Positions 1 to 8,295 of a stretch of 64,000 bases of DNA are shown in pieces; position 1 is the first letter of the stretch, and each line of letters opens with the position of its first letter. The stretch is from positions 5,022,001 through 5,086,000 of the forward strand of contig OZ246983.1 in assembly GCA_965232595.1 (NCBI GenBank), read 5' to 3'. This DNA comes from SZUA-309 sp965232595. GTDB taxonomy: Bacteria > Pseudomonadota > Gammaproteobacteria > Pseudomonadales > Azotimanducaceae. A model generated the notes under the pieces. That model searched no databases. It worked only from the letters and a program-made list of their open reading frames with translations, and was not told the DNA's origin. The position numbers were made by a program, and so were the translations under genes.

Positions 1-2
1 GT

Positions 3-251
3 CCCGGCCTGGTCGCCACCGACATGACGGCCGACATCCCCATGTTCGAAGACATTCCGGGGGACCAATGGACGCCGATCGAGAAGACAGGGGCACTGGT
101 GGTCGAGCTGGCATCCGGCAGGGCTGACGAGCTGCGCGGCCGGTTCATCCACGCGGAGAACGATCTGGATGAGCTGATCGCCCATGCAGACGAGATAATC
201 GAGCAGAACCTGCAGACGCTAGGCATGAGCTTCTACGACGACGAGTCCTGA
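3..251 (+). CDS. Short-chain dehydrogenase/reductase, C-terminal fragment
   Basis: The window opens inside this gene; the frame is set from base 3 and 82 residues are visible. They begin PGLVATDM, which matches the loop after the catalytic Tyr/Lys of classical SDR enzymes. They continue to GRFIHAENDLDEL, the usual last strand and acidic tail of the family. The cofactor-binding Gly motif and the catalytic residues lie outside the window, so substrate cannot be judged. It converges on the TonB receptor gene with a 26-base gap. Family assignment is fairly secure; anything finer is not. Confidence 0.75.
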   Translation, partial: PGLVATDMTADIPMFEDIPGDQWTPIEKTGALVVELASGRADELRGRFIHAENDLDELIAHADEIIEQNLQTLGMSFYDDES

Positions 252-277
252 CGCGCTCACCCTGTGTGCCAGTCCCG

Positions 278-2392
278 CTACATCCGCAGCCTCACACCGG
301 CTTCGAGGGTTCGGCCGGGCTGGGGCGCGAAGTCTTTGATGAACGACGTGTGGTAACGCTGCTCGTCATCAGTCAGGTTGCGACCATTGAAGAACACCTG
401 CAGGTCGCTGCTGCCGCCGAGGCGGAAGTTGTAAGCCAGATGGAGGCGCAGGTCGTCGTAACTCTCAGTCGGTAGCTCGCCTACCGCCGTGTCGGTCTGA
501 TCGTCGGCCGTCAGCCACGCCAACTCTGCCACGAAGCTGCGCCACTCCACGATCGCGCCCAGCCGCCACCGCAACGGCGGGATTCTCGGCAGGTTGCGGT
601 TGTCACCATCCTTCAGTCGGGCACGAACTACGTCCATACCGGCATTCAGCGTCATCGCCCCGGAGTCCCAGTTAACGGCTCGCCAGCTGAGGTCAATCTC
701 ACCGCCGGTGAAGGTGGCATCGTCCTGACGCCACTCCAGCACGATCAGCTCCTCAATCTCCTGCCCGGTATCGAACTGGTAGATGAAATCGGTGAAGTCG
801 GTGTAGTAGCCGCTCAGGGAGAAGCGCAGCGAGTCCCACTCATAGCCGAGCGTGGCTGAGATGTTGGCTGCTTTCTCTTCATCGAGCGAGGGATCGCCGA
901 TCTCGTAGGTACCGGTAACGATGTGCGGGCCGTCAGAGTAAAGCTCCTCGGCAACGGGCGCGCGATTGGAGTAGTCGAAGTGACCGCTCAGCGTCCAGCG
1001 CTCGGCAAACAGATGGCTTAGCCCAACAGAAATCGAGCCGTGGTCAAAGGTGCGGGAAATCCCCTCGCTTGGATCCTGCTTGACGTGCTCATAGCGGGCG
1101 CCAGCTTCGATGGACGTCTGACCCAGGTCCTTCCGGCCAACGTAAAAAAGACCGAACGTATCGGTATCCACCGGCGGCACGAAGGCCTCTTCGCCAACGG
1201 CAGAAAACTCCCGAGTCGAGAACTGCAGGCCTGCCGCGCCCCGGACGCCGAAACTGGTCGGCGCGTGAACCAGCTCCAGCCGCCCTTCGAGCGCTTCGTT
1301 GCTGAAGGTGGTGCCCGGTTCACCGCTGCCTTCCGTCTCGGTGTGCTCGTAGTCGTTGTAGCCGATCCGCAGGTTCACGCTTTCGATGCCCTCACCCGGA
1401 CTGACCAGCCCCGCCTCGAAATCGATGCGAGTCTGATCCAGATCGAGGGAAGCGGACTCTTCATCTCCGTGCTCCTCGTGTTCCCCTTCCTCTTCGTGCT
1501 CCTCCTCTTCGTGCTCGTGGGCATGAGAGTGGCCGGGCAGACCGTAGTCGGCGTCGTAGGACGAAACCGCGAGCCCGATGAAGCCGGCATCACCAACGTA
1601 GGATGCGCCTATCGCACCACCGCGGAGCTCGTAATCACTGCCAGGTAGCACACCGAACGCTTCTTCCTCTTCGTGCTCATCGTGTTCGTCCTCGCCCTCG
1701 TGCTCCTCTTCTTCGAGCGCTCGCAATGCCGCCGACTCCGCGTAGCCGGGAATTTCGTACTCATCCGCATCACGGTAGAAACCGTCGATGTGGAACGCGA
1801 AGTTGCCTGCCCCGGCATCCAGAGCCGCCGCGGCTGCCCGCTGGTCCGCATTGTCGGCTCCCCGCAGCTCCGCGTTCAGCTCCACCTGGTCCGGCACCGA
1901 GTGCGGTATGCGACCGGTGTGCACGTCCACCACGCCGCCGATGGCACCACTGCCGTACAGGAGGGTGCTTGGCCCTTTGAGCACTTCGATAGAGTCGGCG
2001 GTGTATGGCTCAATCGTTGTTGCGTGATCCGGGCTCGATACCGAGACGTCCATGCTGTCGATGCGGTCTTCCATGGTCTTGACTCGAGCGCCTCCGAGAC
2101 CGCGGATCACCGGTTGACCGACTGCCTGACCGAAGCTGGCGGAGTGAACGCCCGGAAGGTCCCGCAGCGTTTCTCCCAAAGATGGGGCCAGGGCCCGCTC
2201 CAGGGCATCGCCGGAGAGGATCGATACAGGCTGAGTCATACCTTCTGCCGACAGAGGATGCGCGCGGACGACGATTTCTTCGTAGACGCCAGGCACATTG
2301 GAATCAGTGTCTGCCTCCGCTGTGGCGCTCAACACCACATGCGCAGCAACAACCGTCAGAACAACGCGGAAGGGTAGACAACTACGGGACAT
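278..2392 (-). CDS. TonB-dependent outer-membrane receptor, probable zinc receptor (ZnuD type)
   Basis: A 704-residue outer-membrane receptor. Residues 1-27 look like a cleavable signal peptide. A TonB-box-like EEIVV follows near residue 38, then a plug domain (VIRGLGGARV, EVLKGPSTLLYGSGAIGG), then a beta barrel to the C-terminus. Two loops, about residues 225-245 and 286-312, are extremely rich in His and Glu/Asp. Such loops are known in ZnuD-type receptors and are expected to capture divalent metal. The ATG at 2392 lies 27 bases downstream of a perfect Zur-like palindrome overlapping a promoter, which supports zinc-repressed expression. Metal specificity is inferred from loops and operator; copper or nickel remain possible. 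Confidence 0.88.
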   Translation of the reverse strand: MSRSCLPFRVVLTVVAAHVVLSATAEADTDSNVPGVYEEIVVRAHPLSAEGMTQPVSILSGDALERALAPSLGETLRDLPGVHSASFGQAVGQPVIRGLGGARVKTMEDRIDSMDVSVSSPDHATTIEPYTADSIEVLKGPSTLLYGSGAIGGVVDVHTGRIPHSVPDQVELNAELRGADNADQRAAAAALDAGAGNFAFHIDGFYRDADEYEIPGYAESAALRALEEEEHEGEDEHDEHEEEEAFGVLPGSDYELRGGAIGASYVGDAGFIGLAVSSYDADYGLPGHSHAHEHEEEEHEEEGEHEEHGDEESASLDLDQTRIDFEAGLVSPGEGIESVNLRIGYNDYEHTETEGSGEPGTTFSNEALEGRLELVHAPTSFGVRGAAGLQFSTREFSAVGEEAFVPPVDTDTFGLFYVGRKDLGQTSIEAGARYEHVKQDPSEGISRTFDHGSISVGLSHLFAERWTLSGHFDYSNRAPVAEELYSDGPHIVTGTYEIGDPSLDEEKAANISATLGYEWDSLRFSLSGYYTDFTDFIYQFDTGQEIEELIVLEWRQDDATFTGGEIDLSWRAVNWDSGAMTLNAGMDVVRARLKDGDNRNLPRIPPLRWRLGAIVEWRSFVAELAWLTADDQTDTAVGELPTESYDDLRLHLAYNFRLGGSSDLQVFFNGRNLTDDEQRYHTSFIKDFAPQPGRTLEAGVRLRM

Positions 2393-2418
2393 ATCCGGTG
2401 ACCTGTTGGAAAGATAGC

Positions 2419-2437
2419 AACGTTATAACATAACGTT
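2419..2437. promoter_or_regulatory. Zur-like operator
   Basis: AACGTTAT-AAC-ATAACGTT is a perfect inverted repeat with 8-base arms and a 3-base spacer. It closely resembles the proteobacterial Zur box, whose core is TGTTATA-n-TATAACA. It covers the -10 element of the promoter reading into the His-rich TonB receptor, where a bound repressor would block transcription. Zur binding is inferred from sequence similarity and from the gene it controls. Confidence 0.75.
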
Positions 2438-2451
2438 TTTGAGCACGACAA
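2422..2451 (-). promoter_or_regulatory. Promoter of the zinc-type TonB receptor
   Basis: On the minus strand, TTGTCG (2451-2446) and TATAAC (2427-2422) are separated by 18 bases and resemble sigma-70 -35 and -10 boxes. The -10 box is embedded in the Zur-like palindrome. The receptor start codon follows 29 bases after the -10 box. Confidence 0.5.
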
Positions 2452-2485
2452 CAGGACAGGAACCCACTAAAAAATCTTCAGCGGA

Positions 2486-2517
2486 GTGGGTTCGCCGGCG
2501 GATACCGGCGAACCCAC
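2486..2517 (-). terminator. Probable terminator of the iron-containing alcohol dehydrogenase gene
   Basis: A perfect 13-base-pair stem (2486-2498 with 2505-2517) encloses a 6-base loop. Read on the minus strand it is followed, after about eight bases, by a run of T. It lies 42 bases beyond the dehydrogenase stop codon and separates that gene from the Zur-controlled receptor. Confidence 0.6.
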
Positions 2518-2559
2518 ACACTCTGCGATGAGTTTGCAGAGCGTGAAGGCGGTGCCTGA

Positions 2560-3702
2560 CTACCAGGCGGCCCGATAAAGAGATTCCAGCGCTGCCGGAT
2601 CAACCGGAACCGGGTTCGTGAAGTTCACCGGGTCGGCCGCTGCATCCTCGACGAGCACCGGCAGCAGATCATCTTCGCCACCGAGATCTCTGATCGAACG
2701 GTCGATGCCGATGTCGCTGCGCAGCTGCACCGCCGCATCGATGGCGCCCGCGCCGGTCGCCGGGCCGGACGGCGCCAGGATACGTGCCACCTCAGCGTAC
2801 TTATCCTCGCGCTCCTTCATGTTGAAGGCCATGACGTGCGGCAGCATCGTCGCCAGCGTCTGCCCGTGAGCGGCGTTCAGCCGAGCCGAAATAGCGTGAC
2901 CGGTGCCGTGTACGGTGCCAAGCCCTGCCACGTTGAAGGCCATCGCCGCCTGGGCCGATCCCAGCAGCATCTGCGAGCGCGCTTCCACGTTGCTGCCGTC
3001 CTGCACGGCGTCCCGCAGATGATTGGCAACCTTCTCGATGGCTTGCAGCGCAATGGCGTCCGAGTAGGCGTTTGCCCCCAGCGCCACGAACGCTTCCACG
3101 GCATGAGTCAGCACGTCGTAGCCGCAGGTTGCGGTCGGGTAAGCAGGCAACCCGACGGTGAGGTCCGGGTCCAGCACGGCAAAGGTGGGCACGATGCTGG
3201 GATGGATGACATAGCCTTTACGGCCGAGGTCCGTATTGGTGATGACGCAGGCCCCGTTGGTCTCGGATCCCGTGCCGGCCGTTGTTGGAACCGCGATGAC
3301 CGGAGTAGTTGCCGGTACAGGCACCGACGCCTGCATGGCTTCCACGCTGTCGCCGTTATCGGCGAGCAGAGCGATCGACTTGCCGCAGTCCATGGAAGAA
3401 CCACCGCCGATGGGCACCACGCAGGCGTCACCCAACTCGCGAAGCTTCTGCACCCCGGCTTCGACGTTTTTGTCCGTGGGGTTCGGCTCGACGCCGTCAA
3501 ATACGTCAACGCGCAGGTTGGACGCCCGCAGCGCATCCAGCACAGGGTCCAGCACGCCGCTCGCTGCGAGGTTTTTGTCGGTGACGATGAGCGCGGCCGT
3601 TTTGCCCAGGGCCTGAATGTGGTCACTCAGTTTCTGGCTCGAGCCTCGGCTGAAAACGATGGTGGGTAGCGGGTTGACGGTGAATGCCTGATTCTCGAGC
3701 AC
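2560..3702 (-). CDS. Iron-containing alcohol dehydrogenase
   Basis: A 380-residue group III (Fe-dependent) alcohol dehydrogenase, interconverting alcohols and aldehydes or ketones with NAD(P). The NAD-binding GGGSSMDCGK lies near residue 100, followed by PTTAGTGSE. The four-residue metal site can be traced: Asp and His in GYDVLTHAVEAF, then two His in the HGTGHAISARLNAAHG region, about residues 195-280. The GTG start at 3702 has AGGAG six bases upstream on the minus strand. Length and motifs are normal. It stands alone, ended by a strong hairpin. Substrate is unknown; short-chain alcohols or hydroxy acids are plausible. Confidence 0.9.
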   Translation of the reverse strand: MLENQAFTVNPLPTIVFSRGSSQKLSDHIQALGKTAALIVTDKNLAASGVLDPVLDALRASNLRVDVFDGVEPNPTDKNVEAGVQKLRELGDACVVPIGGGSSMDCGKSIALLADNGDSVEAMQASVPVPATTPVIAVPTTAGTGSETNGACVITNTDLGRKGYVIHPSIVPTFAVLDPDLTVGLPAYPTATCGYDVLTHAVEAFVALGANAYSDAIALQAIEKVANHLRDAVQDGSNVEARSQMLLGSAQAAMAFNVAGLGTVHGTGHAISARLNAAHGQTLATMLPHVMAFNMKEREDKYAEVARILAPSGPATGAGAIDAAVQLRSDIGIDRSIRDLGGEDDLLPVLVEDAAADPVNFTNPVPVDPAALESLYRAAW

Positions 3703-3820
3703 TGCGAACTCCTGTGGATAAGCGATTGGAAAGGGAGCGGATCATACCGTAACCGGGCCAGCGCAATGCAACCGACCCCAGCAGACCGTCCGGGTGAGAC
3801 TGTTCTGAGACGCCCCGCTG

Positions 3821-4732
3821 CTACTCGAGCAGGGCGGACCTCAGCGCCATGATTTCCGCCTCGCTGAGCCCGAGCCCCTCGCGAATGTAAGCGTCCATCG
3901 AGCCGAACTGGTCGATCGCCACGTTGAGGGCGGCGTCGATGTAGGCGCCCTCGAGCAGGTAGAAGGCTTCGACGTTCGTCATGTCGACATCCTCCGGCGC
4001 TACATCGTTGGCCGTCGCAGCCAGCTGCCGCAGCTTGGCGAGGCTCTCTTCTGTCACCTCACTGCGCACTTCGTTGGTCAGCACGTAGTCTTCCCGCACG
4101 GTTTCCCAGGGCACGCCGAGCGCACTGAGGAGAATGGCTGATGCCGTACCCGTTCTGTGCACCCCGTGCGAGCAATGGAAAGCCACGGGACGCTTCGCAG
4201 GATCCGCCAGCGTGCGCAGCAGCCGGGCGTACTGGTCCTGGGCTTCCTCCATGAGGATCGCGTGGATCTCCAGGTTGATCTCAGCCGGCAGCTGGTCGAA
4301 GTTGCCGCTGCTGATGGCCGACTGCGCCACCAGAGAAAGCGCTGCCGAGCGCTCACCGGTGATCGGATCATGAATCAGCTCGACGCCGGCTGGCAGCCGG
4401 TCAGCGCCGTGCTGCTCGATCTCCTCCGGCAGCAGGAAATTCACGACAGTCTGGAGCTCGAGATCGTCGAGCCGCTGCACGTCTGCATCAGTCAGCTTGC
4501 CAAGCTCCCCGGTACGAAATACCTGACGCCACTTCACCGTGCGGCCGTCACTGGTCCGGTAGCCACCCAGATCGCGGAAGTTCGGCTCTCCTTCCAGCTT
4601 GATGTGACGTACCGGTGGCTCGAGCTCGGCTTGCTCGACAACCGATTGCTCTGGTGCTGGGGCATCGCAGCCCGTCAGCAGGGTCATCGAGGTGAAGAGG
4701 AGAGACGCCAGGAACAGGTGGATAGCTCGCAT
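3821..4732 (-). CDS. Tyrosine/dual-specificity phosphatase-like lipoprotein
   Basis: A 303-residue secreted lipoprotein: the signal sequence ends in the lipobox LLTGC near residue 22, so it should be membrane-anchored in the periplasm. NFRDLGGY near residue 52 is the hallmark of the Y_phosphatase3 family. The P-loop HCSHGVHRTG, near residue 184, gives the Cys-x5-Arg active site. It would hydrolyse phosphotyrosine or another phosphomonoester such as a phospholipid head group. All catalytic residues are present. Neighbours do not indicate the substrate. Confidence 0.85.
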   Translation of the reverse strand: MRAIHLFLASLLFTSMTLLTGCDAPAPEQSVVEQAELEPPVRHIKLEGEPNFRDLGGYRTSDGRTVKWRQVFRTGELGKLTDADVQRLDDLELQTVVNFLLPEEIEQHGADRLPAGVELIHDPITGERSAALSLVAQSAISSGNFDQLPAEINLEIHAILMEEAQDQYARLLRTLADPAKRPVAFHCSHGVHRTGTASAILLSALGVPWETVREDYVLTNEVRSEVTEESLAKLRQLAATANDVAPEDVDMTNVEAFYLLEGAYIDAALNVAIDQFGSMDAYIREGLGLSEAEIMALRSALLE

Positions 4733-4792
4733 CTTTGCCTACCGGTCAGTTGGAACGCTACAAACGTACCAGTCCGGGTCAGAGAAGCGATA

Positions 4793-5818
4793 TCAGTTAT
4801 CCGCCAGATCAGCGGACTGGGCCTCCTGCGCCGTCTCCGCAAGAGCGAGCCCCAATCGGCGCACGGCTTCCAGCCCGACCACGTCCTGTGCCATCAGGGT
4901 GATGTCCTGCCGGCCCACAGCAGGCAGTGCCTCGGCCAAGGTCTGCAGGTGCGCCTCCTCCTGCCGCCGTCGGTCGGCCAGAAACTCACCGCTGTCCCGG
5001 GGCGACCGTTTGTTGACCACCAGCCCATCCACCGAGATGCCCGACTGCGCCAGCTGCTCATGCAGCTCGATGCTCTCCAGCACCGGCAATCGCTCTGCGG
5101 CGAGCACGATCACGAAGGACGTGATGGCCGGATCGGCGAGCCGGTCGCGCAGATCGGCGAACTTGGCGCGCCGACGCAGAAGGATCTGCCGTATCCGGCT
5201 TTCCCGCGCCTGCTCGGGATCCGGCTGACCCATGCTCTTGCCGGCCAGGCTGCTGTCGTCCCGGCCCAGGTCGCGAAAGAAGCCAGCGAACCGATCCGCT
5301 TTCTCCCGCCGCTTGAGCAGGCCTTCCGTCCAGGCGGACATCATTTCCGGCAACGCCATGAGTCGTGCGGTGTGGCCGGAAGGAGCCGTGTCGAAAACGA
5401 TCAGATCGTACCGAGGCAACCCGTCCTCCAGCACTTCGGCAATCCGCTCCAGAATGGCCGCCTCCTGCATGCCTGGCGCGGACCTGGACAGCTCCATGTG
5501 CTTGTCGATCTCCTTGTGCTGATCAACCGGCATCAGCTGGTGCAGCGCCGTGGAGACCTCGCTCAGATGGGCATCAACGGTCCCTGACGGGTCGAGCTCG
5601 ATGACATCTAAACCGGAGGTGATTCTGATCGGCTCGGCGCCGATGGTTCGACCGAACAGATGGCCCAGGTTGTGCGCCGGGTCGGTCGACACCAGCAGCA
5701 CGCGAGCGCCTTCGCCGGCCCGGGCCACTGCGGTTGCCGCAGCCACCGTGGTTTTGCCGACCCCGCCCTTGCCGCCGAAAAACAGGACCTTCCGGGATCG
5801 GGCAAGCGCTAACAGCAA
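4793..5818 (-). CDS. ArsA/GET3-family ATPase
   Basis: A single-domain P-loop ATPase of the ArsA/GET3 group, about 341 residues. The deviant Walker A GGKGGVGKTT comes right at the N-terminus, followed by LLVSTDPAHNLGHLFG and the switch-like VFDTAPSGHTARLMALP. The protein has no cysteine at all, so neither the metal-binding Cys of ArsA nor the zinc CxxC of GET3 is present. A TTG at 5818 starts the protein just before the P-loop and overlaps the upstream stop by 10 bases; a GTG at 5866 would add 16 residues and a 58-base overlap. It is tightly coupled to the small CC-terminal gene upstream. Role unknown; arsenic efflux is unlikely. Confidence 0.85.
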   Translation of the reverse strand: MLLALARSRKVLFFGGKGGVGKTTVAAATAVARAGEGARVLLVSTDPAHNLGHLFGRTIGAEPIRITSGLDVIELDPSGTVDAHLSEVSTALHQLMPVDQHKEIDKHMELSRSAPGMQEAAILERIAEVLEDGLPRYDLIVFDTAPSGHTARLMALPEMMSAWTEGLLKRREKADRFAGFFRDLGRDDSSLAGKSMGQPDPEQARESRIRQILLRRRAKFADLRDRLADPAITSFVIVLAAERLPVLESIELHEQLAQSGISVDGLVVNKRSPRDSGEFLADRRRQEEAHLQTLAEALPAVGRQDITLMAQDVVGLEAVRRLGLALAETAQEAQSADLADN

Positions 5819-6093
5819 TTGATGTGATCCAGCGGCGAACGCTCCATGCCCATGCGCTGATGCCACTCGTGAAAGCGATCGTAAACCACGGGCAGCAGCT
5901 CGAGCGTGTAGAAGGCTGCCGGATTCGGCACGCCCAGGCTCTCCGCCATCACCAGCAGCATGAACAGGTCGTCCTCGTCACGCTGGGCGCGGGCGAAAGC
6001 TCGCCGGTACGGGGCCGCGTAGTACTCCCGCAGGCCTGCCTCAAGCTGCCTGAAGAGCGCGCCCGGACGCCTGCTCGAATCACCGCTGCTCAC
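5809..6093 (-). CDS. Small cory-CC-star family protein, partner of the ArsA-like ATPase
   Basis: A 94-residue cytoplasmic protein with a highly charged central part (YRRAFARAQRDEDDLF), then PNPAAFYTLELLP and FHEWHQRMGMERSPLD. It ends exactly in Cys-Cys before the stop. This matches the small family I know as cory-CC-star, usually encoded beside an ArsA-like ATPase, as here. The GTG start at 6093 has GGAGG seven bases upstream. The ATPase start overlaps its end, so the two are probably made as a stoichiometric pair. The family function is unknown; the terminal Cys pair could bind metal or a redox partner. Confidence 0.8.
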   Translation of the reverse strand: MSSGDSSRRPGALFRQLEAGLREYYAAPYRRAFARAQRDEDDLFMLLVMAESLGVPNPAAFYTLELLPVVYDRFHEWHQRMGMERSPLDHINCC

Positions 6094-6121
6094 GAAACAC
6101 CCTCCCGAGTTACCTCAACCG

Positions 6122-6583
6122 TCATGCGTCGAAATCGCTGAACCCGCCGCTCGCCAGGCGCCGCCATCGCCGCTGTCGATGGGCAAAGAAGAGCCGGGAG
6201 AACAACCAGACGACCGGGGTCGCAAAGCCGGCATCCAGCTCGACGGTATCACTGTACAGCGTAGCACCGTTGGCCTCGCGGATCGTGATCAGATGGTCCC
6301 AGCGGCGAATCAGCCGACTGTGCCCATTGTCGCGCAGCGTGAAGCCATCGACCGTCTCCTGGATCGTCACGCTTACCGCCTGATCGCCCAGCGGGAGCAC
6401 GCCCAGAAACAGCAGCCGAAACCAGTAGGTCGCTTCACCCCACTCCTCCGGCACCACCGTCCCTCGGGTCGGCTCGAACCGCAGCAGCGGCCGGGCGACG
6501 TGCATGAGGAGACGAGGCTTCTTCACCTCCGCGATCGCCCGCTCGAGGCTGCAGGGCAACTGGGTTTCAAGTTTGAATCGCAT
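6122..6583 (-). CDS. SRPBCC (START-like) family protein, hypothetical
   Basis: About 153 residues from the ATG at 6583 (MRFKLETQLPCS); an upstream in-frame start at 6628 is less likely. The pattern of an N-terminal strand, a helix with LERAIAEV, a long antiparallel sheet (LFLGVLPLGDQAVSVTIQE, LRDNGHSRLIRRWDHLITI) and a C-terminal amphipathic helix rich in Trp/Arg fits a START-like hydrophobic-ligand cavity. No catalytic motif is evident. It lies 28 bases upstream of the CC-terminal gene on the same strand and may be co-transcribed with it and the ATPase. Confidence 0.6.
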   Translation of the reverse strand: MRFKLETQLPCSLERAIAEVKKPRLLMHVARPLLRFEPTRGTVVPEEWGEATYWFRLLFLGVLPLGDQAVSVTIQETVDGFTLRDNGHSRLIRRWDHLITIREANGATLYSDTVELDAGFATPVVWLFSRLFFAHRQRRWRRLASGGFSDFDA

Positions 6584-6653
6584 GCGTGGGCCCCGCTTCC
6601 AGGCGTTGAAGAAGTCTTGCCCAAGCATGCTGCCGCTGCAATCGATGCTGGCG

Positions 6654-6675
6654 GTCTACTCGCCAGGCGGTAGAC
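6654..6675. promoter_or_regulatory. Inverted repeat in divergent promoter region
   Basis: GTCTAC (6654-6659) and GTAGAC (6670-6675) are separated by ten bases in the space between the START-like gene and the TPR gene, which diverge here. It could be a regulator site; nothing identifies the protein that would bind. Confidence 0.25.
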
Positions 6676-6710
6676 TCCATAGTTCGGGAGAGAACTGAGG
6701 GAGAGGAATC

Positions 6711-8276
6711 ATGCGAATACTCGCAGCAGCCCTGGCGCTCTGGGCGCAGATCGCACTGGGAGCCAGTGACGTCGGAACGATCGAGTTCCCGACCACCACC
6801 AAGTCCGCCCAGGCGCAGGCCCATTTCGAACGCGGCGCCACCATATTGCACAGCTTCGGCTGGAAGCAGGCCATCCAGGAGTTTCAGAAAGCCCAGGCAG
6901 CCGATCCTGATTTCGTCATGGCCTATTGGGGGGAGTCGCTCTGCTACAACCACCCGCTGATGCCGGAAATGGATCGGGAAACACCGCAGCAGGTGCTGCA
7001 GCGGCTCGGGCCCGGCCTGGAAGACCGCCTGGCGAAAACCACCTCAGACCGCGAGCGCGGTTTTCTGCTGGCGGTGGAGGCGCTCTTCTTCGGCGAGGGC
7101 GACATCAAGACCCGACGCAACGCCTACATGGAGGTGATGCGCGATCTGCACGAGGCTTATCCGGAAGATGACGAGGTCGCGGCGTTCTACGCCCTGTCGC
7201 TGATCAGCGCGGGGGGTGCTGCAGGCAAGGCTGGAGAACGCAAACGCATCCTGGCCGGCTCCATCGCCCTGCCGCTGCTGGCGCGCAAACCCAACCATCC
7301 GGGCGCTGCGCACTACACGATTCATGCCTTCGACGATCCCATACACGCGCCGCTGGCGCTCCCGGCTGCCTACAAGTTCGCCAGCATCGCGCCGGCAGTC
7401 TCGCACGCCAGACACATGCCGAGCCACATCTTCATTCAGCACGGCATGTGGGAAGAAGTCTCCGCCTCGAACCAGTCCGCCTACCAGGCTGCCGTTGATC
7501 TCTGGGAGCCAGGCGACAGCGCCGGTGACATGGTGCACGCGCTGGACTGGGGGCAATACGGGGATCTGCAGCTCGGCGACTACCAGCGGGCTCAGATGTG
7601 GATTGAGCGGCTGGAGCCCATCGTCGAGCGCAACAGCTCTCAGCAGCACGTGGTCCACACGCTGCCCAGGGTCAAGGCGAGGTACATCATCGAGACGCGG
7701 CAGTGGCGTACCCAACCGGTAACCGACAGCACCCCCGGACCCGAGCTGCTCGCCACCGGCCTGAGCGCCGTGCAGCTGGAAAACTACGCCCTCGCGGAAG
7801 ATGCGGCCAAGGCTCTGGCAAAGCAGGTTGAAGCGGCGGCAGCCAAGGAGTCGTTCTACAACCGGCAGACGGCGCCGCTCAAGATCATGCAGAAGCAGGT
7901 CGCCGGCGCTCACCTGATCGGCATCGGCAAGCTCGAAGAGGGTCTCGCGACGCTCGAAGAATCAGCGCAGATCGCTGAGCAGATGCCGTTGCCGAGGGGC
8001 GCGGCCAACCCGATCAAGCCGGCCCATGAGTTTTACGGCGAGGCATTGCTGGCGGCAGGCAGGCCGGCCGAAGCGGCCGAGCAGTTCCAGGCGCTGCTGC
8101 TGCGGATGCCGAATCGACCGCTGTCGCTGCTTGGGCTCGCTCGCTCCCACGTCGCTCAGGGCGATCAGGAAACCGCCGCTGAGATCTACCGGCAGCTGGC
8201 CGAAATCTGGCAGAACCGGGACTTCCCTGAGCTGCAGGAAGCCCACCCGTACCTGGCGGCCAGCGAAGACGATTGA
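6711..8276 (+). CDS. Tetratricopeptide-repeat protein, exported
   Basis: A 521-residue protein with a short signal peptide (residues 1-18, ending ALGAS). TPR-type helix pairs occur at about residues 35-75 (HFERGATILHSFGWKQAIQEF) and again near the C-terminus (PAEAAEQFQALLLRMPNRPLSLLGLARSHVAQGD). The middle carries AAHYTIHAFDDPIHA and SHARHMPSHIF, His-rich blocks characteristic of a widespread family of about 500 residues with unknown function. RBS GAGAGGA stands just before the ATG. It diverges from the START-like gene and converges on the phosphotransferase. A scaffold role is inferred. Confidence 0.8.
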   Translation: MRILAAALALWAQIALGASDVGTIEFPTTTKSAQAQAHFERGATILHSFGWKQAIQEFQKAQAADPDFVMAYWGESLCYNHPLMPEMDRETPQQVLQRLGPGLEDRLAKTTSDRERGFLLAVEALFFGEGDIKTRRNAYMEVMRDLHEAYPEDDEVAAFYALSLISAGGAAGKAGERKRILAGSIALPLLARKPNHPGAAHYTIHAFDDPIHAPLALPAAYKFASIAPAVSHARHMPSHIFIQHGMWEEVSASNQSAYQAAVDLWEPGDSAGDMVHALDWGQYGDLQLGDYQRAQMWIERLEPIVERNSSQQHVVHTLPRVKARYIIETRQWRTQPVTDSTPGPELLATGLSAVQLENYALAEDAAKALAKQVEAAAAKESFYNRQTAPLKIMQKQVAGAHLIGIGKLEEGLATLEESAQIAEQMPLPRGAANPIKPAHEFYGEALLAAGRPAEAAEQFQALLLRMPNRPLSLLGLARSHVAQGDQETAAEIYRQLAEIWQNRDFPELQEAHPYLAASEDD

Positions 8277-8295
8277 GCCCAGGCCGGGCTTCGGC

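Noticed and set aside
4157..5587. 476-codon plus-strand frame opposite the phosphatase and ATPase genes
   Set aside because: It is antisense to two genes with intact catalytic motifs and its translation has no recognisable domain; GC-rich DNA leaves such frames open.
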